14,516 bases of DNA from Eubacteriales bacterium. Lineage in GTDB: Bacteria > Bacillota > Clostridia > JAQUNY01. How positions within the stretch are numbered: the stretch's first letter is position 1; every line of letters starts with the position of its first letter. This document shows, piece by piece, positions 1 to 8,800 of the stretch. Both the position numbers and the translations under genes were made by a program. Under the pieces are notes generated by a model. The model saw only the letters and a list, made by a program, of their open reading frames with translations. It was not told the DNA's origin and did no database searches. The stretch covers positions 1 through 14,516 of the forward strand of contig JAQUNY010000026.1 of NCBI GenBank assembly GCA_028717405.1. Direction: 5' to 3'.

Positions 1-1
1 C

Positions 2-1555
2 ATGGGCATTTTTGCCGGATGCGCGGAAAAAGAGTCTCCATCAGCCACAGCAAGTGCTTCGAAGTCATCAACTGTGACAGGATCCAAGACAACGTCCAGG
101 AGCTCTGTGGCTTCGGGAACAAAGGCAACCGGAACGGCTGCAGCTTCGAGTGCCGCACAAACCGCCGGCAGTACTCAGACTGACGAAACACAGACAGATG
201 AAACGGACGAAATAACAGATGAGGAGGCTTCTGTACCGGATGAAGATTCTTCAACGACTCCGGTGGAAAGTGCGAAGACATATGATCTTCAAGGCAGAGT
301 AATCGATATGATGTCATTTTCACCTGCTCAGCTTCCTAAAAGTGCAAGCGACGGGGGAACAAGGATCTATGATGTGCAATATAAATTAATGAAAGAGGCA
401 GAAGAGAAATTCAACTGTAAATTTAATATTGTGACAGTTAGTAATACCACAATATTGCAGTCAGAGGTGGAAACATCATTCCTGGCCGGAGTACGCTATG
501 CAGATGCGGCAATGCTTTATGCACAGAGGATTTTCCCGAAATATGAGCAACAGCAAATTATAATGCCCCTGAATGACTACATAGATTTCACGTTGCCTGT
601 TTACAATCAGGCTGAATTTGACCAGGTACGCGGATTTTTGGATCCCGGTAAGTATTACGGCTTTTTCAGATGTGCTAAAATGTCGCCTGTATGCCTGTTT
701 TATAACAAAAATCTGCTTGATAAGGATGGGATACCTGATCTCCATACATTTGCCCTGCAAGGCAACTGGAATTGGAATGTTTTCGTAGACATCGCCAGAC
801 AGTTGACACACGATTACGATGGCGATGGTGTTATAGACCAATGGGGATTCGGTTCTGACAGTGCTGTGAGTATGTGCGGCGCGATGTTGAAATCCAATCT
901 TGCCTCGGTAGTAGATCGTAATGAAGATGGTAAATTCGTTTATAACCTTACCAGCGCAAAAGCATTGAAAGCTCTTCAGTTCACAAGTGACTTGTTCCAC
1001 ACATACAAAGTTACGGCAAACACAAACCTGAGAACAGGCTTTATAAATGGTACGGTTGCCATGTATCAGGGGGTGAACTGGTCAGCGGCAACTTATTATA
1101 AATTTGCAGATCTCGGATTGAATTTTGGCGCAGAGCTGCTTCCCTCAGGGCCGGACAATCTTGCAGGAAATGCGTACATGAGAGATTCCAGCGACCTGCC
1201 CTGGTTCTTCCTCAGCAACAATGACAAGGACGCAGAAGCCATAGTAAACGCAGCGGCATGGTGGAATGTGAACTGGGATAATACAAAGAGTGACTACGTG
1301 ACTTTTGATGAGATGAACCTGTCTAACTGTCAATTTTGGTTTGCCGGCATAAGAGATTCTGAAATGGAAGTCCAGAGAGCAATGGATATATACAAATACG
1401 AACTGAAAATTGACTATGTGTCACACTTCAGCGCTGCGACGTCGTTAGTAAACGAAATATACAAAAAGATTGCTGCTGAGAGGGTTTCACCCGCGGCTGA
1501 TATAGAATCCATAAAGTTGCAGGTTCAGGATATCATAGACGAAGTAATAAGATGA
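2..1555 (+). CDS. Extracellular solute-binding lipoprotein (family 1, ABC importer), 5' end outside the window
   Basis: This is the substrate-binding component of an ABC importer, probably for a sugar or oligosaccharide, anchored to the outer face of the membrane. The visible frame opens with MGIFAGC, which reads as the end of a lipoprotein signal peptide: a lipobox with the acylated cysteine at nt 20-22. The charged and hydrophobic part of the signal peptide is missing, so the true start is upstream of the window and the ATG at nt 2 is internal. Residues 8 to about 90 form a Ser/Thr/Ala-rich and then acidic linker. The binding domain follows to residue 517. It carries NWNWNVF and the Asp-rich DYDGDGVIDQWGFG (about 271-284), a signature common in clostridial family 1 binding proteins. 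A strong terminator follows at once, and no permease gene lies downstream, so the partners must be upstream or elsewhere. The substrate is not readable from the sequence. Confidence 0.88.
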   Translation: MGIFAGCAEKESPSATASASKSSTVTGSKTTSRSSVASGTKATGTAAASSAAQTAGSTQTDETQTDETDEITDEEASVPDEDSSTTPVESAKTYDLQGRVIDMMSFSPAQLPKSASDGGTRIYDVQYKLMKEAEEKFNCKFNIVTVSNTTILQSEVETSFLAGVRYADAAMLYAQRIFPKYEQQQIIMPLNDYIDFTLPVYNQAEFDQVRGFLDPGKYYGFFRCAKMSPVCLFYNKNLLDKDGIPDLHTFALQGNWNWNVFVDIARQLTHDYDGDGVIDQWGFGSDSAVSMCGAMLKSNLASVVDRNEDGKFVYNLTSAKALKALQFTSDLFHTYKVTANTNLRTGFINGTVAMYQGVNWSAATYYKFADLGLNFGAELLPSGPDNLAGNAYMRDSSDLPWFFLSNNDKDAEAIVNAAAWWNVNWDNTKSDYVTFDEMNLSNCQFWFAGIRDSEMEVQRAMDIYKYELKIDYVSHFSAATSLVNEIYKKIAAERVSPAADIESIKLQVQDIIDEVIR

Positions 1556-1637
1556 TGATGCAACAGGTATTGGCTGCCAGGAATTTGCAACAGGTATAAA
1601 GTAATTTGGTTTAAAAACAGAAGGTTGTTTAATTGGG

Positions 1638-1680
1638 AAGAGGATATGCCACCGGTTGAAAAGTGGTATATCCTCTTTTT
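1638..1680 (+). terminator. Rho-independent terminator after the solute-binding protein gene
   Basis: A 15-bp stem (1638-1652 with 1663-1677, all paired if one G-U is allowed) encloses a 10-nt loop and ends in a run of five T at 1676-1680. It lies 82 bases after the stop codon of the binding-protein gene and isolates that gene from the MFS transporter. Confidence 0.9.
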
Positions 1681-1707
1681 GATTGAGTAATAAAAATATG
1701 AGATAAT
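1679..1707 (+). promoter_or_regulatory. Candidate promoter of the MFS transporter gene
   Basis: A TTGATT -35 box (1679-1684) is separated by 17 bases from GATAAT (1702-1707), and TG at 1699-1700 gives an extended -10. The -35 begins in the T-tract of the terminator, so termination and new initiation are packed together. It would leave a leader of about 100 nt before the ATG at 1817, in which I see no clear structure. Called by eye only. Confidence 0.4.
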
Positions 1708-1816
1708 ACAAGTGCTGCATGGGTAAAGCGGAAGATAATTCAGTGATGGATCCAAAGCAGATAAAAAGCTGATTTTTAGTACTGGTTTAAAGTAAAAGTT
1801 TTATTGGAGCTTAACA

Positions 1817-3142
1817 ATGAAATCGGATTGTGAAGCAGTAAATAAGAATAAGAATGAAAAGACAACAAAAATCAATAAAGCCGGAGCTTTTTTTGGTATC
1901 AACACAAGCATGCTGACGATGTTATTGATGGCAGTTGTGATCGGTTTAGGCGAGAAGATGGGCGAAAGGTTCCTGCCTGTATATATTCTTGCAATAGGAG
2001 GCACGACCTTTGCAGTAGGATTATTGAATGCGATGGATAATTTTTTAAGCGCGGCATATTCCTGCATCGGAGGATATATATCCGACTGGCTGGGCTATAA
2101 GAAAGCTTTATTCATATATACCTGTATTGCAATGTTTGGATATGCTGTTATTATAGCGTTTCCTGTATGGCAGGCAGTATTGATCGGAGCCGTTTTTTTT
2201 ATTTCGTGGACCGCTCTTTCACTACCTGCGATATTATCTCTGATATCGGCAACAGTTAAGAAAGAAAAACAGACAATGGGAGTCTCTCTTCATTCCCTGT
2301 CCAGAAGGATCCCGATGGCGCTTGGGCCTGTATTGGGAGGAGTTTTTATTACTTTTTACGGTATTAAAACGGGAGCCAGGATATCCTTTGCTGCAGCATT
2401 TATACTGGGGATATTTGCATTATGGTTCATACACAGATTTATCAAAGAGAAGAGCAGGGAAAAATGCAGGCCTCCAAAGCTGAGAGACTCATTTATTAAA
2501 ATATCTAAAGAACTGAGGATACTGCTTTTAAGTGATATTTTCATCAGGTTTGCCGAGCAGATACCATATGCCTTTGTAGTTGTCTGGGTCATGCAAAACA
2601 ACGGTATATCAGCGGCATCATTCAGTATGCTGACGGTTGTCGAAATGATAACGGCAATGTTGATATACATCCCGGTAGCGTATTTATCCGAAAAGACGAC
2701 GAGCAAATTGCTCATATCTATTACTTTTGGTTTCTTTACAATATTTCCGTTGATCCTGTTATTTTCAACCAATATGCCTTTATTGATATTTGCATTTGTT
2801 ATCCGCGGGCTGAAAGAGTTTGGTGAGCCTACGAGGAAAGCTCTTATTGTAAAATTGGCTCCTGAAGGCAATAAGGCGTCGATATTCGGAACTTACTACC
2901 TCATCAGGGATGTCGTTGTTTCAATTGCCGCATTATCAAGTGCGCTATTATGGAATGTATCGCCGTCGGCAAACTTTTTAACAGCGGCCTTGTTTGGGAC
3001 GATCGGGACAACAATATTTATTTTATTCGGGAAAGATGAAAATCTGACTCACAATGAGACACATAATACGAACTGCAGTAAGACGAACAGTACAAGGCAC
3101 AGGAAATATTTAAAAGGATTTACAAATCATCTTGCGCATTGA
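1817..3142 (+). CDS. Major facilitator superfamily (MFS) transporter
   Basis: This is a 441-residue polytopic membrane transporter of the MFS. The start at 1817 has a GGAG-type ribosome binding site at 1806-1809. After a lysine-rich cytoplasmic N-terminus (about 1-30), hydrophobic segments run to about residue 405, compatible with 12 helices. The loop after helix 2 carries MFS motif A in the form GGYISDWLGYKKA (85-97), and LGPVLGGVFITFYG (169-182) resembles motif C of helix 5. A basic central loop (about 208-232) separates the two halves. GLKEFGEPTRKALI (331-344) is the equivalent loop in the second half. The substrate cannot be told; drug or metabolite efflux is common for such proteins. The last 30 or so residues are polar and unlike MFS. 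The final seven codons overlap, antisense, the histidine kinase remnant, so this tail may have been gained when the gene's 3' end was joined to the phoPR-like scar. Confidence 0.88.
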   Translation: MKSDCEAVNKNKNEKTTKINKAGAFFGINTSMLTMLLMAVVIGLGEKMGERFLPVYILAIGGTTFAVGLLNAMDNFLSAAYSCIGGYISDWLGYKKALFIYTCIAMFGYAVIIAFPVWQAVLIGAVFFISWTALSLPAILSLISATVKKEKQTMGVSLHSLSRRIPMALGPVLGGVFITFYGIKTGARISFAAAFILGIFALWFIHRFIKEKSREKCRPPKLRDSFIKISKELRILLLSDIFIRFAEQIPYAFVVVWVMQNNGISAASFSMLTVVEMITAMLIYIPVAYLSEKTTSKLLISITFGFFTIFPLILLFSTNMPLLIFAFVIRGLKEFGEPTRKALIVKLAPEGNKASIFGTYYLIRDVVVSIAALSSALLWNVSPSANFLTAALFGTIGTTIFILFGKDENLTHNETHNTNCSKTNSTRHRKYLKGFTNHLAH

Positions 3143-3200
3143 GATTGAATTTGATTCTTATCTCTGTACCTTTACCCGGCTTGCTGTCGATTTCTATCGC
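3120..3200 (-). pseudogene. Remnant of the C-terminus of a sensor histidine kinase (phoR-like), truncated
   Basis: Read on the minus strand from 3200, the sequence encodes AIEIDSKPGKGTEIRIKF followed by NLNAQDDL and a TAA at 3122-3120. This is the typical end of a histidine kinase HATPase domain: a beta strand, then the G2 box GKGT, then the final strand, then the stop. Nothing upstream in this frame belongs to a kinase; stops occur at 3227-3222, so only about 26 codons survive. Its place just downstream of phoU on the same strand suggests phoR, since phoP-phoR often lies near pst-phoU in clostridia, but the fragment is too short to prove which kinase it came from. It overlaps the 3' end of the convergent MFS gene by 23 bases. 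Confidence 0.62.
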
Positions 3201-3250
3201 AGCATAATAAGGTCGGGCTTTTTATCAAGGACGGCTTTGTAAAGTGTTTC
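3194..3250 (-). pseudogene. Possible fragment of a response regulator receiver domain
   Basis: In a third minus-strand frame, between phoU and the kinase remnant, the sequence reads ETLYKAVLDKKPDLIML, then Arg and a stop (TAG at 3196-3194). The KPDLIML segment is what precedes the phosphoacceptor Asp in many receiver domains, and the helix before it also fits. The frame has a stop just upstream (3259-3257) and would have lost the Asp. If real, a deletion joined the N-terminal third of a phoP-like gene to the last codons of a phoR-like gene, and phoU now runs into this fragment out of frame for its last residues. The match is short and could be chance. Confidence 0.35.
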
Positions 3251-3908
3251 TTTTTTCTATTTCCTCGTTTTTGTGCACGCCTGTAATGGAATACTCAACC
3301 CATTCGGCAATGTTGACAGCGTGGTCGCCTATGCGCTCAAAATATTTTGCAATCATAAGGAGGTCCATTGCCTGGCCTCCATTTTCAGGATCTTCATGTA
3401 TCATTTTTATGAGATCGTCCTTAACCGTAACGAAAAGCCTGTCAACAATATCGTCTGAATCAATTATCCTGCGTGCTATCTGCAGGTCCTTTTTTATGTA
3501 TGCGTTGATACTGCCTGATACCATCATAATAGCTTCATCAGCCATCTGCGGTATTGTTTCAAGCTTTTTAATGTAAGGGCTTCCGGAAAGGTATATTGCG
3601 ATTTCGGATATATCTGCCGCCTGATCTCCTATCCTTTCCATGTCAGTTATCATTTTAAGCGCAGCCGAAATAAGCCTCAAATCGCGCGCTACAGGCTGTT
3701 GCTGCAAAAGAAGCTTAAGGCACATACTCTCAATATCCTGCTCTTTTTGGTCAATGCTCATATCAAACTCGATCGTTTTTCTGGCCATTGCCGCATCTTG
3801 CTTAATAAGGGCATCAACTGCCCCGTTAATGGCGCTCTCCACAAGCGAGCCCATTTCGATAAGCTCCCTGCTCAGGTCTTTAAGCTGGTTTTCAAAGCGG
3901 GTCCTCAT
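3225..3908 (-). CDS. phoU: PhoU, phosphate-uptake regulatory protein
   Basis: PhoU is a cytoplasmic, all-helical protein that restrains phosphate uptake by the Pst transporter and signalling through PhoR. The 227-residue product shows the two pseudo-symmetric three-helix bundles. Each half has the metal-binding E-R-x-x-D signature: MERIGDQAADI (90-100) and FERIGDHAVNI (190-200). I place the start at 3908 (MRTRFENQL) because GGGGGAGG lies 8 bases before it; the frame stays open to an ATG at 3947 that has no ribosome binding site and falls inside a tandem repeat. PhoU usually ends soon after a segment like YSITGVHK. Here about 14 extra residues follow, which extend into the scar described downstream. 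No pst genes adjoin it, so it is an orphan phoU in this window. Confidence 0.95.
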   Translation of the reverse strand: MRTRFENQLKDLSRELIEMGSLVESAINGAVDALIKQDAAMARKTIEFDMSIDQKEQDIESMCLKLLLQQQPVARDLRLISAALKMITDMERIGDQAADISEIAIYLSGSPYIKKLETIPQMADEAIMMVSGSINAYIKKDLQIARRIIDSDDIVDRLFVTVKDDLIKMIHEDPENGGQAMDLLMIAKYFERIGDHAVNIAEWVEYSITGVHKNEEIEKRNTLQSRP

Positions 3909-3924
3909 CGGATAAACCTCCCCC

Positions 3925-3954
3925 TTGTATAATCGGCAGTTGTACAATTGGCAG
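3925..3954 (-). repeat. 15-bp tandem direct repeat in the phoU leader, possible operator
   Basis: Two adjoining 15-base units, TTGTATAATCGGCAG (3925-3939) and TTGTACAATTGGCAG (3940-3954), match at 13 of 15 positions. Read on the phoU strand each unit begins CTGCC. They lie between the candidate -10 box and the ribosome binding site of phoU. Head-to-tail repeats are the usual layout of PhoB/PhoP-type response regulator sites, although the spacing here is 15 rather than 11 bases. The sequence does not show whether any protein binds. Confidence 0.6.
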
Positions 3955-3966
3955 CATGGTATGTAA

Positions 3967-3972
3967 ATTATA
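3967..3972 (-). promoter_or_regulatory. Candidate -10 box of the phoU promoter
   Basis: TATAAT on the minus strand, 58 bases before the phoU start. The segment 17 bases further upstream (CTCAAG) is a poor -35, so the promoter may need an activator. The 15-bp tandem repeat lies just downstream of the expected transcription start. Confidence 0.35.
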
Positions 3973-4013
3973 TATAACTACAATAACAGCTTGAGTGTTT
4001 CTTAAGTGCCGGT

Positions 4014-4643
4014 TTACCTTATAAAGTTTGTCCTCTGGGGAGCTTCCTTTTCGGGGAGCGGTATACCTGCCTTTTGGCCGGCTTCAATGGATTTCAACAC
4101 CCAGGCCATATTCTTTCCCAAAGTCCTCATTGTCTGCATGCCTTCCAGGTCCTGCTGCACTTCTTCAGGTGTATTCCCGTGGACCATGTTCCAATACTGT
4201 GAGGAAACAAGCAGCATATTGGATATAGTAAAATATTTATTAAGCTGGTCCAGGGAGGCTGTTGAACCGCCTCTGCGGCAGCTGACTATTGCAGCGCCTG
4301 GTTTGTAGGCAAAATACCTGTTTCCCGAGTAAAAGCACCGATCCAGGAAAGAAATAAGCATTCCGGCGGCGGAGGCATAATGTACCGGCGAACCTATTAT
4401 AAAACCATCCGATTCTTTTGCCTTCAGCAGTGCGGTGTTCACACTGTCGTTATCATAAACACACTTTCCGAGATCGTTTTTTCTGCACAGGCCGCAGGCG
4501 GTGCATCCTCTTATAGGGGTTTTGCCGATGTGGAATATCTCGGTTTCTATTCCGGCTTTTGTTATTTCGCCCGCTGCTTCGCTTAGTGCAGTAAACGTAC
4601 AGCCTTTTTCGCGGGGGCTTCCATTAATCAACAATACTTTCAT
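4014..4643 (-). CDS. Iron-sulfur flavoprotein / NADPH-dependent FMN reductase family protein
   Basis: This is a 209-residue cytoplasmic flavodoxin-fold protein that should bind FMN and probably a [4Fe-4S] cluster and pass electrons between low-potential carriers. The first strand and phosphate loop are MKVLLINGSPREKGCTFTAL (1-20). The cluster motif is C-x2-C-x2-C-x7-C (Cys47, 50, 53, 61), the compact spacing of the iron-sulfur flavoprotein (Isf) family. GSPVHYASAAGMLISFLDR (84-102) is the second flavin loop of this family. A further GMQTMRTLGKNMAW helix near residue 168 is usual. The start at 4643 has AGGAAAGG just upstream. Its stop lies 105 bases before the phoU start, and each gene seems to have its own signals. 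The physiological partner is unknown. Confidence 0.88.
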   Translation of the reverse strand: MKVLLINGSPREKGCTFTALSEAAGEITKAGIETEIFHIGKTPIRGCTACGLCRKNDLGKCVYDNDSVNTALLKAKESDGFIIGSPVHYASAAGMLISFLDRCFYSGNRYFAYKPGAAIVSCRRGGSTASLDQLNKYFTISNMLLVSSQYWNMVHGNTPEEVQQDLEGMQTMRTLGKNMAWVLKSIEAGQKAGIPLPEKEAPQRTNFIR

Positions 4644-4730
4644 GTCCTGACCTTTCCTTTCATCTGAGAGTTTTCATCTGTTGATATATAATACATCCAA
4701 TGCGGTATAATATATCCGAATAGTGAAGGT

Positions 4731-4892
4731 TTGCAGAATATACTTGAAGGATCCTCACTTGAAGTATTATACGACATTTTGAAAGTATATGTCTACCGCC
4801 GCGAAGAAGCTGAAGAAATCATGAAGAAATCTGGAAGACTGGTCTGTATTAAAAGAATGTTATATAATATCAGAAATATGACAAAAGAATAA
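4731..4892 (+). CDS. Possible small orphan ORF, 53 codons, unrecognised
   Basis: The frame opened by TTG at 4731 runs 53 codons to a TAA at 4890. The product has protein-like texture: LEGSSLEVLYDILKVYVYRR, then an acidic helix EEAEEIMKKSGRLV, then a basic end rich in Lys, Arg and Asn. I do not recognise it. The start is uncertain: GAAGG sits too close to the TTG, and an internal ATG at 4821 would give only 23 residues. The frame stays open for some distance upstream of the TTG, so this may be the degraded 3' end of a longer gene rather than a working small protein. A TATAAT lies upstream at 4706-4711. It precedes nagB on the same strand with an 80-base gap. The rest of the 4644-4972 gap shows nothing else clear. 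Confidence 0.3.
   Translation: MQNILEGSSLEVLYDILKVYVYRREEAEEIMKKSGRLVCIKRMLYNIRNMTKE
4863..4868 (+). promoter_or_regulatory. Candidate -10 box for the nagB-hydrolase unit
   Basis: A perfect TATAAT 104 bases before the nagB ATG, inside the end of the possible small ORF. No good -35 stands at 16-18 bases, so support is weak. The AT-rich stretch between it and the gene has no clear terminator or riboswitch. Confidence 0.25.
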
Positions 4893-4972
4893 CAAAAACA
4901 ATAAAATGCCTGCGTGCTGCGGCTCTTTAAAAAAACACAAAGGAACATATTAAAAAGCAGGAGGGGAATTTG

Positions 4973-5767
4973 ATGGTATATGGCAGGAATATCAGGTTAA
5001 AAACAGTGCCTTCGGAGAGTGATGTGTATCTGGATATGGCACTGACAATGCTCGAATGTATAATAAAAAATAATAAAGAGGGTAAGAACACGGTAATGAT
5101 CGTGCCGGTGGGCCCTACAGGGCAGTATCCGGTCCTGGCCGAACTGGCAAACAGGCTGCGGATATCGCTGAGGAAGGTTTACTTTTTCAACATGGACGAA
5201 TACCTGATTAAACCCGGTGAAGCCATACCCGGGACACATCCGATGAGTTTCTTCGGCAGGATGAAGAAGGATTTCTATGACAGGGTAGATCCCGAGCTTG
5301 CTATGCCTGAAACCAGCCGCTTTTTCCCTGTACCCGGGCGGGAAGCTGAATTCGACGGGACGATAGAAAGCCTCGGCGGTGCTGATATATGCCTTGGCGG
5401 ACTGGGAATAAACGGGCATATAGCATTTAACGAACCTCCCGAAGCAGACGAAATGATAACAACAGAAGAATTTTCCAGACTCCCGACAAGGGTACTGAGG
5501 GTCACGCGCGAAACAAGGGCAGTTAACGCCATAGGTTACCAGCGGGGCGACATAACAGGCATGCCCGAATGGTGCATTACCATAGGCATGAAACAGATAC
5601 TTGCATCAAAAAAAGTCTATATAGCCCTGACCCGCGAATGGCAGCACGGCATTGCAAAGAGGATGCTGACCGGAGCCGCCAGCGCTGCTGTACCTGCCTC
5701 GCTGCTGCAGGACCATCCTGATGTATGCATTGTATCGCCGGAAAGTATAGCCAAAGGTTTGGAATAA
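4973..5767 (+). CDS. nagB: NagB-type glucosamine-6-phosphate deaminase/isomerase family protein
   Basis: The family converts glucosamine-6-phosphate to fructose-6-phosphate and ammonia in the cytoplasm, feeding amino sugars into glycolysis. The 264-residue product is close to the usual length. FFNMDEY carries the catalytic Asp (75) equivalent to E. coli Asp72. GGLGINGHIAFNEP (about 142-155) carries the ring-opening His (149) and the partner Glu (154). The residue matching E. coli Asp141 is Asn (147), which I recall also occurring in some Gram-positive homologues. The phosphate-binding loop reads VGPTGQYP instead of the usual LPTGxTP, and the C-terminal half is divergent, so the exact substrate is less sure than the fold. 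The start is ATG 4973, six bases after AGGAGGGG; a TTG directly before it is too close to the site. A glycoside hydrolase follows after 61 bases, which suggests this enzyme handles an amino sugar phosphate from that catabolic route. Confidence 0.8.
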   Translation: MVYGRNIRLKTVPSESDVYLDMALTMLECIIKNNKEGKNTVMIVPVGPTGQYPVLAELANRLRISLRKVYFFNMDEYLIKPGEAIPGTHPMSFFGRMKKDFYDRVDPELAMPETSRFFPVPGREAEFDGTIESLGGADICLGGLGINGHIAFNEPPEADEMITTEEFSRLPTRVLRVTRETRAVNAIGYQRGDITGMPEWCITIGMKQILASKKVYIALTREWQHGIAKRMLTGAASAAVPASLLQDHPDVCIVSPESIAKGLE

Positions 5768-5818
5768 GCCCTGGAAGGAACAGGGGTTGGAATGAGGTTG
5801 GAAATAATTTTATAAGCT

Positions 5819-5842
5819 GAGGACTAATATGAGGACTATTAT
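5819..5842 (+). repeat. 12-bp tandem duplication giving two ribosome-site/start pairs
   Basis: GAGGACTAATAT (5819-5830) is followed at once by GAGGACTATTAT (5831-5842), 11 of 12 identical. Each copy supplies a GAGG site in front of an in-frame ATG (5829 and 5844), so the hydrolase has two plausible starts five codons apart. Confidence 0.6.
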
Positions 5843-8800
5843 AATGAAGAATTCAGAAAAGACGAAAAGCGATAAATGTTTCAGCGAGGGCTTTGCGCAG
5901 CCGGGTGCCCTTTACCGCCCTGCTCCTTTCTGGAGCTGGAACGACAGCCTTGACAAAGATGAGCTTGAAAGACAGATCGGCGAGATGGCCGAAAAAGGAT
6001 GGGGCAGTTATTTTATGCATTCCAGAGTCGGATTGGTGACGGGATATCTGTCGGACGAATGGATGAAGCTTATTAAGGCATGCGTTGCCAAAGCAACTGA
6101 AACCGGTACTTATGCCTGGCTGTATGATGAAGACAAATGGCCGAGTGGCTTTGCAGGCGGCGAGGTGCCAGAAGCTGACGAGGCCTTCAGGAGCAGGGCA
6201 CTTGTATTGCTCAGAGATGATGAAATCACTGAAAATGACATTGTTCTGCATAGAGCAGGCGTAAAAGATGAGAGTGGAAGGAATTTGATCTGCAGGAGGA
6301 TTTCGCCCCTTGGAGATGTCTGGTTCAACGGGGCAAGCTATGTTGACCTGATGAATCCGGAGGCTGTGCGCAGGTTTTTTGAATCTACACACGAAAAATA
6401 TAAAAAGGAATGCGGTCAGTATTTCGGGAAAGAGATACCGGGCATATTTACCGACGAGCCGTGCTATCTTATGAACAGCCGCTATAAAATGCCTGTCCTG
6501 CCATGGTCCGACTACCTGCCGGAATTCTTCGTAAAAACAAAGGGGTATAAGCTGGAAGACCGAATTCTGGAAGACCTGTTTTTTGATAAACGAGATGGTA
6601 CGCACAGAAAAACACGGTTTGATTTCTTCGAAAGCGCCACCGGTCTTTTTATAGAAAGTTTTACGAAACCATATTATAAGTGGTGTGAAGAAAACAACCT
6701 GATCATGACCGGCCATTTCATGGCGGAGGACAGCCTTGCAAGCCAAATAAACTGGATAGGCGCCGCCATGCCACATTATGAGTTTATGCACTGGCCTGGG
6801 ATCGACAAGCTGGGGCGTCACATAAAACAGCTGGTGACAGTCAAACAGGTGACCTCTGTTGCAGACCAGCTTGGTAAGGAACGCTCTTTCTGCGAAGTAT
6901 TTGGCTGCGTCGGGCAGCATGTGAGCTTTTTCCACAGGAAGTGGATTGCCGACTGGCAGGCTGCGCTTGGAATAAGCTTTGTCAACTATCATTTATCTCT
7001 TTATTCAATGCGTGGGGAAAGAAAGCGTGATTATCCGGCCAACCTCTTCTATCAGCAGCCCTGGTGGAGGGAAGAGAAGGGGTACGCAGATTACACGGCA
7101 AGGCTGTGTTATGCCGTATCGACAGGTAAACGTGAGACAGAGATACTAATGATCCATCCCATCAGCAGTGCGTGGTGTGAATTTTCGCCGGCCCGCAGGG
7201 CTGTAGCGCCTTACGATGCTGATTTTTCCGAGCTTTCTCTGGAACTGGAAGCAAACAAACTCGATTTCCATTATGGAGACGAGATTATCATGGAAAGGCA
7301 CGCGGCCGTTAAAAATGGCAGGATTGTAATAGGAGATCACAGTTATAGCGCGGTTGTAGTACCGCCGGCCTGTAACCTGAAAAGGAGTACTGCCGACCTG
7401 CTTGCCTCTTTTATCAATGAAGCGGGTCCCGGCAGAGTAATATTTGTCAAGAAAATGCCTGAGCTGGTCGATGGGCAACCGCTTGAGAACGGCATTGAAG
7501 GAGGCCTGTTTTCAGGCTGTTCTGTCACTGCCTCAATAAAAGCGGCAATTGATGAACTGGATATGATATTTGCCGGAAGGATCACAATAACCGACACAAA
7601 AACAGGCATGAATGCAGCCCGGCTGTTTTGCCACTCCAGGAAGACAGATGGAGGAAGGCTGGTATTTATTGCTAATACGGATAAAAACAAGTCATATGAA
7701 ACGGCTGTTCAATTGCCCGGAGCTTCATCGATACAAGTTATGGACCTTATGACAGGAAAACACTACAGCCTGAAATGGTTCAATGAAGATACCCATGAAA
7801 TCAGGGCTCGTTTTTATCCGGCGGGCAGCCTCATGCTCTACCTGCCTGACGAAGAGGATGAAACCGCTGAAATCCCGCCCTGTGTCCCGGCATTTTTGGG
7901 AAGCGGTGTCAGCTTCGCATCAGTAACCTGCGGATACGGATATGGCACAAAGCTGATTGCAAACGCTGTCAACTGGAAGACAACGATTTGCGAGGAAAAT
8001 GTACTCCCTCTGAACAGACTCACCCTTTTTATTGACGGAAAACCTGTTGCCGAAAACGGCATAGCCGCCAGAGTTTTGCATGACCATTTCTACCCGGCAA
8101 AAGACGGTGCCGGATTCCGTGCTGAATACGTTTTTGAGGTGCTTGAAGCCGGAGAACCTGAAAATGAGAACCTGTTTGCAGCTATAGAACTTGCCGAAAA
8201 TCTCGACAGAATTATTTTCAATGGCAGAGAGGTCGCTCCTCTGAAAAAGAGAGGGGAAAAAGGGGCGTTTGACTCTGAAAAAAGCTGGAAGGATCCAAGC
8301 TTCACAAGAGTTCCGCTGGACGGCCTGCTTGTAAAGGGAGAGAACAGGCTTGTTCTTGAAGGGAAAAAGGTCAATAACATAACCGGACCCAACTGCCACA
8401 GAAGAGTCCCTGATTTCAAGTCACATGAGCCGACTGAAGCAGAAGCGGTTTATATCGTCGGAAAGTTCCGCGTAACAGACCTGGACAGGGAAAACTTTGT
8501 GCTGGACAGGGCTTCGGGTGAGATATGCCGCCATGATCTGACGGCGTCAGGATATCCGTTTTATGCCGGAAGAGCTGAATTTTGCGCTGAAATTTTCTGC
8601 ACCCCCGAAATGCCTGATGCCGGCGGAGAGATCTATCTGGCGCTTAGCAGGGTTACTGCAGCTGATATAACCGTATACATAAACGACAAAGCTGCCGGCA
8701 CCGGGTATTGGGAACCATACATGTTCAACGCCAAAGGGCTTCTTAAGAAGGGAGTCAACAAGATACGGATCGAAGCCGCAACCACCCTGTATAACCTCAT

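Noticed and set aside
3909..3947. N-terminally extended phoU beginning at 3947
   Set aside because: The extension is encoded by the tandem repeat and the ribosome binding site itself; a strong GGGGGAGG lies right before the ATG at 3908.
5853..6992. 379-codon minus-strand ORF inside the hydrolase gene
   Set aside because: It is a shadow of the high-quality hydrolase frame; the translation has no recognisable family features.
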